DNA from: an uncultured Pseudomonadota bacterium
Lineage (GTDB): Bacteria; Pseudomonadota; Gammaproteobacteria; Steroidobacterales; Woeseiaceae
Reading direction: 5' to 3'
Assembly: GCA_913055625.1 (NCBI GenBank)
Contig: CAJXJW010000008.1
Coordinates: 1-64,000, forward strand
Length of the DNA stretch: 64,000 nucleotides
Shown: one piece after another, positions 59,913 through 64,000 of the stretch
Numbering within the stretch: the first letter of the stretch is position 1
How the letters are laid out: the number at the start of each line of letters is the position of its first letter
Made by a program: the position numbers and the translations under genes
The notes under the pieces: model-generated
What the model saw: the letters and a program-made list of their open reading frames with translations, nothing else
Databases searched by the model: none
What the model was told of the DNA's origin: nothing

Positions 59913-60218
59913 CTATTGAATCAGGGAGTAGGTCTTGAGCTTCTTGCGCAGCGTACCGCGGTTGATGCCGAGGATGCCCGCCGCCTGGCTCTGGTTGCCG
60001 TCGGTGTATTCCATCACCGCCTTGAACAGCGGCCTCTCGACTTCCTGCATGACGAGATCGTAGAGATCTCCCGGCCGGTCGCCGTTCAGCGTCGAAAAGT
60101 AGGTCTTGAGGGCGTCTTCTGCGTGTTTGTGGAGCGGTTTCCGGTTCTTTGGCGTCGCGAGTTCCGGGAACTTGGCGGAAGTCGGCGAGGCGCCGCCACT
60201 AATGTTTTTTTGCACCAC
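59913..60218 (-). CDS. fis: Nucleoid-associated regulator Fis
   Basis: A 101-residue Fis. The C-terminal helix-turn-helix is [32 protein letters not shown], the classical Fis/NtrC-type DNA-binding region, preceded by a dimerisation helix ([18 protein letters not shown]). Fis bends DNA and controls growth-phase genes. The likely start is the first of two tandem GTG codons (60218), with AGGA eight bases upstream; a longer frame to 60416 overlaps dusB. dusB-fis is the classical gammaproteobacterial operon. Confidence 0.96.
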   Translation of the reverse strand: MVQKNISGGASPTSAKFPELATPKNRKPLHKHAEDALKTYFSTLNGDRPGDLYDLVMQEVERPLFKAVMEYTDGNQSQAAGILGINRGTLRKKLKTYSLIQ

Positions 60219-60283
60219 GTTCGCTGTCCTGAATGTAAGGCGCGGCTGATATGCCTGCGCCACCTCTCCCCATTCCGGAACGA

Positions 60284-61297
60284 CTACGCTGCTGCGAGCA
60301 ACCGACTTCCGTCGCTGCGATCGAGGAAGTCCTGCGTCAGTCTGACTTGTTCCGAAGCACACTCTACACGCACTACCCGGTGGCGGAACTCGTCTGCGTC
60401 TGCGAGTTTTTCGCAATACCAGGTGAGATGCTTGCGTGCCACCCGAACCCCTGTTTTCTCCCCGTAAAACCGGTGCAGTTCGATCAGGTGGCCGAGCATG
60501 ATATCACGCAATTCGTGATTTTCTACTGGCGGTTTTCGTGTGTTGCCGCTTAGACCAGCGCCAAGTTCGCGAAAGATCCACGGGCGTCCCTGCGCGCCGC
60601 GTCCGATCATCAGGCCGTCCGCGCCAGTTAGCCGCAGAACTTCGAGCGACTTCTCGACACTCGTGATATCGCCGTTTGCCAGAACGGGAATTCCGACCGC
60701 TTGCTTGATGCGTGCGATCGTCGCGTACTCCGCGTCGCCGCGGTACCGGCACGCGCGCGTGCGGCCGTGAATTGCGAGCGCCGCGATGCCCGCATCTTCC
60801 GCGATCCTTGCAACTGTTGCGCCGTTGCGGTGCTCCGGGTCCCAGCCCGTGCGTGTCTTGAGCGTCACCGGCACGTCGACGGCGGCAACGACGGCCGTGA
60901 GAATCGCCGCGACGAGCGACTCGTCCTGCAGCAATGCGGAACCGGCGAGGCGGCGGCACACTTTCTTTGCGGGACAGCCCATGTTGATGTCGATGATCTG
61001 TGCGCCGCGATCGACGCAGGCGCGCGCCGCGTCGGCCATCTGGCGCGGATCGGACCCCGCGATCTGCACCGCGACGGGCGTCGCATCCAGGTCCAGGTCC
61101 AGGCGGTGCCGGGACTTGGGCGTCTGCCAGAGGCGGGTGTCCGCCGTCGTCATTTCCGAGGTGGTCATGCCGGCGCCGAAACGCCGGCACAAGGCGCGGA
61201 ACGGTCGGTCGGTCACCCCGGCCATCGGGGCGAGCACGAACGGACTCGGGAGCACGTAGGGACCGATTTTCAGGGTGGGGCGCTGCACGGCGCGCAT
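60284..61297 (-). CDS. dusB: tRNA-dihydrouridine synthase B
   Basis: A 337-residue FMN-dependent enzyme that reduces specific uridines in tRNA. Motifs are APMAGVTDRPFRALCRRFGAG, INMGCPAKKVCRRLAGSALLQ (the catalytic Cys lies in this region), KTRTGWDPEHRN, HGRTR and LANGDITS. Order and length match DusB (E. coli 321). It heads the dusB-fis unit that continues into purH and purD. Confidence 0.97.
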   Translation of the reverse strand: MRAVQRPTLKIGPYVLPSPFVLAPMAGVTDRPFRALCRRFGAGMTTSEMTTADTRLWQTPKSRHRLDLDLDATPVAVQIAGSDPRQMADAARACVDRGAQIIDINMGCPAKKVCRRLAGSALLQDESLVAAILTAVVAAVDVPVTLKTRTGWDPEHRNGATVARIAEDAGIAALAIHGRTRACRYRGDAEYATIARIKQAVGIPVLANGDITSVEKSLEVLRLTGADGLMIGRGAQGRPWIFRELGAGLSGNTRKPPVENHELRDIMLGHLIELHRFYGEKTGVRVARKHLTWYCEKLADADEFRHRVVRVECASEQVRLTQDFLDRSDGSRLLAAA

Positions 61298-61343
61298 TAT
61301 ACGTCGCCCGGCGGCGGTACGCCGGGACTGGCGGAACGAGTTC

Positions 61344-63740
61344 CTAGCGGAAGTCCTCGATTGCGCAGCGGAGCTGGTCGTCGCCCTTACGGTAGCAGGC
61401 GTTCAGCTTGAAGCCGTCGGCCTCGTCGGATGGCATGTCGATCGCAATCACGGCCTCGAAGGACTCGCCGGGCGCGATCGTGTCCCGCGCGCTGACGCCT
61501 TCGTCGAGATATTCGGCCGGCTCGAGCACCTTGCTGCCGAGAACGTCGTCGAAACGGTCGGTCAGCGACACTGCCAGCAACGGGTAGGGCAGCGGCGTGT
61601 CGGACTGGTTGCCGAGCCGCGAGTAGATCGTCAGCACCTCGTCTTCCGCAACGATGCCTTCGTCGTTGGCAACGCCGCCCGACATCGAGCCGCGCGTCAC
61701 TTCGAAGCGCCAGCCGGTGACGTCCCAGTCGGGCGTGATCGGCGCGCCGACGGCGCGGTACAGCGGTGCGATCTTGTCCCCGACCGCGGGAATCGTCGCC
61801 AGGTCTGCCCGTGACTGGTGGACGAACTGCCCGGCCAGCAGCAACGCCAGCACGACGACGCCGGCAATGATGCCGTACTGCATGCGCCGACTGCGGGCGC
61901 GCGCTGCCTGCGTGGCTTCCTCGGCCAGCGCGGCATCCGCGATCTGCTTCTGGTGCGCGGCGGCTTCCGACGCGTGGCGGCGTTGTTCTTCCTCGGTGCG
62001 GGCAAAAGACCCTTCCATGATGATGGTTTCGAAACCTGTACCGCCACCGTCCGACTGCTTGCCGGGCAGCTTGCTGTCGTCGTCGCTCGAGTCCTCATCG
62101 TCCGTGGCTTCGTCGTCGGGGGCGGACGACTTGCCCTGCAGCACGATGGTCGAGCTCATGCCCTCGTCGTCGGTGAGCGCGAGGCGCATCAGGTCCTCGT
62201 CGATCAGCATGTTGACCGTCTGCTCTTCCTCGGTCGGGGGCGGCACGATGGTTCGCGTCGGGTCGAATTCCAGGTCCGGGTTCAGCGCGTCCCGGGCGTG
62301 GTCGAGTTGGAACTGGAGTTCGCTCGTGTCGGCCGGGATCCGTACCTCGTCCTCCGGCACCTCCGCCGCCGCAAGACTCCCGTCCTCGTCGTCGTCCTCG
62401 TCGTCGACCATGTCGTCGTCGAGCGGCTCGCCGTCGAGTGGTTCGTCAACGGGCAGCTCGTCGTCGGGCAGCTCGTCGTCGAGTGGTTCGTCAACGGGCA
62501 GCTCGTCGTCGGACAGCTCGTCGCCGGGCAGTTCGTCGCCGGCGTCCGCTTCCGCGGCGGCAGGGCCGTGCGCGTCGCCGTCCTCGTCTTCATCGGGGAT
62601 TCCGGCGGCATCGAGCTCGGCACTCGCTTCGAGAGCGAGTTCCTCGTCGGCGTCCTCGTCGGGCGCCGCGTCCGGGTCGAAGTCCGCCCGGATGCCGGTG
62701 TCCTCGTCGTCATAGTCCGGCAGAGCGGCCAACTCCTCGGCGAGCGTCATCGGTTCGGCCGCCTCGCCGCCGTCGTCGTCGACGTCGATGTCGTCGTCCG
62801 TGGCGATGACCGTGTCGCCGGATAGCTCGTCGGGTGTCTCCTCGAGCGCGTCTGCCGCGGACCCGGCCGTCGGCTCGACTTCGCTCAGCAGGTCGCCCCA
62901 CTCGTCGGGCTCGCCGAACGCGATGTCGGCCTGCAGCTGCATGGGTTCCTCGAAGCGCTCGGGTTCCTCGGCCGGCGCGGGTGGCGGCGCGGGGTCCGAC
63001 AGGGCCTCGAGGTCGAAGTCGTCGGGCAGGCCGGTGTTGTCGTCGAAGCGAAGCACGTCCTCCGCCGGCGTGTCGGGATGTTCAAAGACGTCCGCGGCGT
63101 CGATCTCGGCCTCGCCGTCGTCCGCGAATACCTCGTGGGCGTCGATGTCGTGCGGCGTTTCCGTCAGGAATTCGTCCACAGGCGTCGGTGCATCGCTCAG
63201 GACCTCGTCGACGGCTTCGGGCTGCGGGTCTTCGTCCAGGAGTAGCGGGTCCAGCGGCGTGCGCGTGTCGGTGAAGACCGCATCGGCGTCGCCATCCGAC
63301 GACCCGCTCTCGGAGTCGTCGTCGAAGGATTCGACAACTTCGATGGCGCTGGCGTCGGTGTCGACGGGAAGATCGTCATCGTCCTCCTCATCGTCATCGC
63401 CGTCGTCGTCCATGAGACGCCACTCGACGCCGGTGTCTTCGATGCGAATGTCCTCGCCGGCGAGCTGGTCCAGGGTCTTCAGCAGCGCCGCGCTCTGCGC
63501 GGCCGTCATGCGCCGCGGCGGCGAGGCGTCCGCCTCGTCGTCAAGAGGATCGGGGGTGAGTTCCGGCAGCGCTTCCTCGACGTCCGGCCGCCGCCGGGCC
63601 TCCGGCTTGGTCTCGGACAGGTAAGCGACGGCGTTAAACGCGTTGCCGCAGCCGCCGCAACGGACCTTGCCGGCGGCCTGCTTGAGTACTTCGGCGGTTA
63701 CGCGGAACGACGTTCCGCATTCCGGGCACTGCGTGTACAT
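61344..63740 (-). CDS. Very acidic zinc-ribbon / DUF3426 membrane protein (798 aa)
   Basis: A 798-residue protein. Residues 1-45 form a MJ0042-type zinc ribbon with Cys pairs 5/8 and 28/31 (QCPECG, CGGCG). Residues about 50-610 are strikingly acidic and low in complexity, dominated by Asp, Glu, Pro and Ala. A transmembrane helix (about 622-640, GIIAGVVVLALLLAGQFV) precedes a C-terminal DUF3426 domain (about 650-798). Between prmA and dusB a DUF3426 protein is the expected gene, but family members are usually 200-400 residues, so the acidic insert is exceptional. It includes a 15-residue tandem repeat. The zinc ribbon suggests nucleic-acid or protein contact in the cytoplasm. Confidence 0.85.
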   Translation of the reverse strand: MYTQCPECGTSFRVTAEVLKQAAGKVRCGGCGNAFNAVAYLSETKPEARRRPDVEEALPELTPDPLDDEADASPPRRMTAAQSAALLKTLDQLAGEDIRIEDTGVEWRLMDDDGDDDEEDDDDLPVDTDASAIEVVESFDDDSESGSSDGDADAVFTDTRTPLDPLLLDEDPQPEAVDEVLSDAPTPVDEFLTETPHDIDAHEVFADDGEAEIDAADVFEHPDTPAEDVLRFDDNTGLPDDFDLEALSDPAPPPAPAEEPERFEEPMQLQADIAFGEPDEWGDLLSEVEPTAGSAADALEETPDELSGDTVIATDDDIDVDDDGGEAAEPMTLAEELAALPDYDDEDTGIRADFDPDAAPDEDADEELALEASAELDAAGIPDEDEDGDAHGPAAAEADAGDELPGDELSDDELPVDEPLDDELPDDELPVDEPLDGEPLDDDMVDDEDDDEDGSLAAAEVPEDEVRIPADTSELQFQLDHARDALNPDLEFDPTRTIVPPPTEEEQTVNMLIDEDLMRLALTDDEGMSSTIVLQGKSSAPDDEATDDEDSSDDDSKLPGKQSDGGGTGFETIIMEGSFARTEEEQRRHASEAAAHQKQIADAALAEEATQAARARSRRMQYGIIAGVVVLALLLAGQFVHQSRADLATIPAVGDKIAPLYRAVGAPITPDWDVTGWRFEVTRGSMSGGVANDEGIVAEDEVLTIYSRLGNQSDTPLPYPLLAVSLTDRFDDVLGSKVLEPAEYLDEGVSARDTIAPGESFEAVIAIDMPSDEADGFKLNACYRKGDDQLRCAIEDFR
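62433..62522 (-). repeat. Two 45-bp tandem units in the acidic region
   Basis: The stretch from 62433 is repeated from 62478 with few changes: the string GTCGAGTGGTTCGTCAACGG occurs at both positions. It encodes an alternating ELP(V/D)DEPLDD pattern of 15 residues per unit, evidence for recent in-frame duplication. Confidence 0.75.
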
Positions 63741-63743
63741 GGT

Positions 63744-64000
63744 CTAACCGATTCTCCGTTTCCCTCCGAGCCGCGCCCAGGTCTGGTTAGCCTGTGACCG
63801 AAACGCGGGCGCGTCGAACTCGATACGGGGCGCGTACGCGGCCCGTATTCTGTCAACTTGCCCGGAGAGTATGCCCGACAGGGCCAGATCGCCACCGGAA
63901 CTGAGTCGCGTTATGACAGATTCAGCGAGTTCCACGAGTGGGCCGGCCAGGATGTTGGCCACCACGACGTCGAAGCGGCCGGAAATCCCGGCGTCACTTG
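63744..64000 (-). CDS. prmA: Ribosomal protein L11 methyltransferase, C-terminal end only
   Basis: The last 85 or so residues of PrmA lie in the window; the gene continues beyond 64000. Visible are the SAM-domain strand FDVVVANILAGPLVELAESV and the Gly-Asp region (SSGGDLALSGILSGQVDRIRAAY). The open frame continues without a start to the edge. PrmA methylates ribosomal protein L11. Its position next to the DUF3426 gene and dusB is the standard gammaproteobacterial order. Confidence 0.93.
   Translation of the reverse strand, partial: SDAGISGRFDVVVANILAGPLVELAESVITRLSSGGDLALSGILSGQVDRIRAAYAPRIEFDAPAFRSQANQTWARLGGKRRIG

Noticed and set aside
58007..59938. 643-residue plus-strand open frame
   Set aside because: It is antisense to purH and purD and has no recognisable motif.

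Overview
The window is GC-rich chromosomal DNA from a gammaproteobacterium, probably an environmental (perhaps marine or sediment) lineage. The strongest evidence is gene order: prmA, DUF3426 zinc-ribbon protein, dusB, fis, purH, purD on the minus strand (63744-57043), a trxA-rho pair (46801-48557), and an oxyR/dps/peroxiredoxin-glutaredoxin cluster (11189-13450). Single copies of lipA, sohB, plsB, trhO, cysQ, rhlB and moeA also look chromosomal. No genus can be assigned from sequence alone. No rRNA, tRNA, CRISPR array, integrase or conventional insertion sequence was seen.

Layout. 1-7.3 kb: accessory genes (VWA lipoprotein, REP-associated transposase, small stress proteins, DHFR-like/HxlR pair, RpiB-like isomerase, DUF1593 lipoprotein, aquaporin), interspersed with a dispersed repeat whose core is AATAAACCTGACACC. 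7.5-22.2 kb: envelope and housekeeping genes (beta-barrel protein, TPR and PDZ proteins, MAPEG, OxyR regulon, gabD, OmpA-like, lipA, sohB, M48 protease, L,D-transpeptidase). 22.2-26.0 kb: a divergent pair, histone-deacetylase-fold deacylase and PatZ-like acetyltransferase. 26.0-27.6 kb: two dense repeat clusters enclosing a YciI-like gene and a class B1 metallo-beta-lactamase whose motifs resemble NDM. 27.6-30.4 kb: D-cysteine desulfhydrase-like gene and an orphan contractile tail-sheath protein. 30.4-40.8 kb: a tightly packed plus-strand run (DUF885, two GTPases, alkyltransferase-like protein, tandem thioredoxin-fold protein, esterase, lipoprotein, plsB, trhO). 40.8-46.5 kb: copper operon copAB with a DUF465 gene, cysQ, yrfG, rhlB. 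46.8-55.8 kb: trxA-rho, then many small minus-strand genes, often overlapping by ATGA. 55.8-64 kb: moeA, purD, purH, fis, dusB, a very acidic zinc-ribbon membrane protein and the end of prmA.

Main points of interest. (1) A chromosomal, lipoprotein-type B1 metallo-beta-lactamase with all six zinc ligands, lying between repeat clusters. (2) A repeat family that flanks a REP-associated tyrosine transposase in inverted orientation, forms a 24-bp-stem palindrome at 26110-26161, and supplies the stop codons of two genes. (3) A lone tail-sheath gene without phage neighbours. (4) An in-frame GNAT-GST fusion, a one-base frameshift in a GFA-family gene, two heavily overlapping membrane GTPase genes, and CRP-like sites placed as for class II activation.

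Many long open frames lie antisense to real genes because of the high GC content; they were discarded. Comparisons with named proteins are from memory of family motifs, not from a search.
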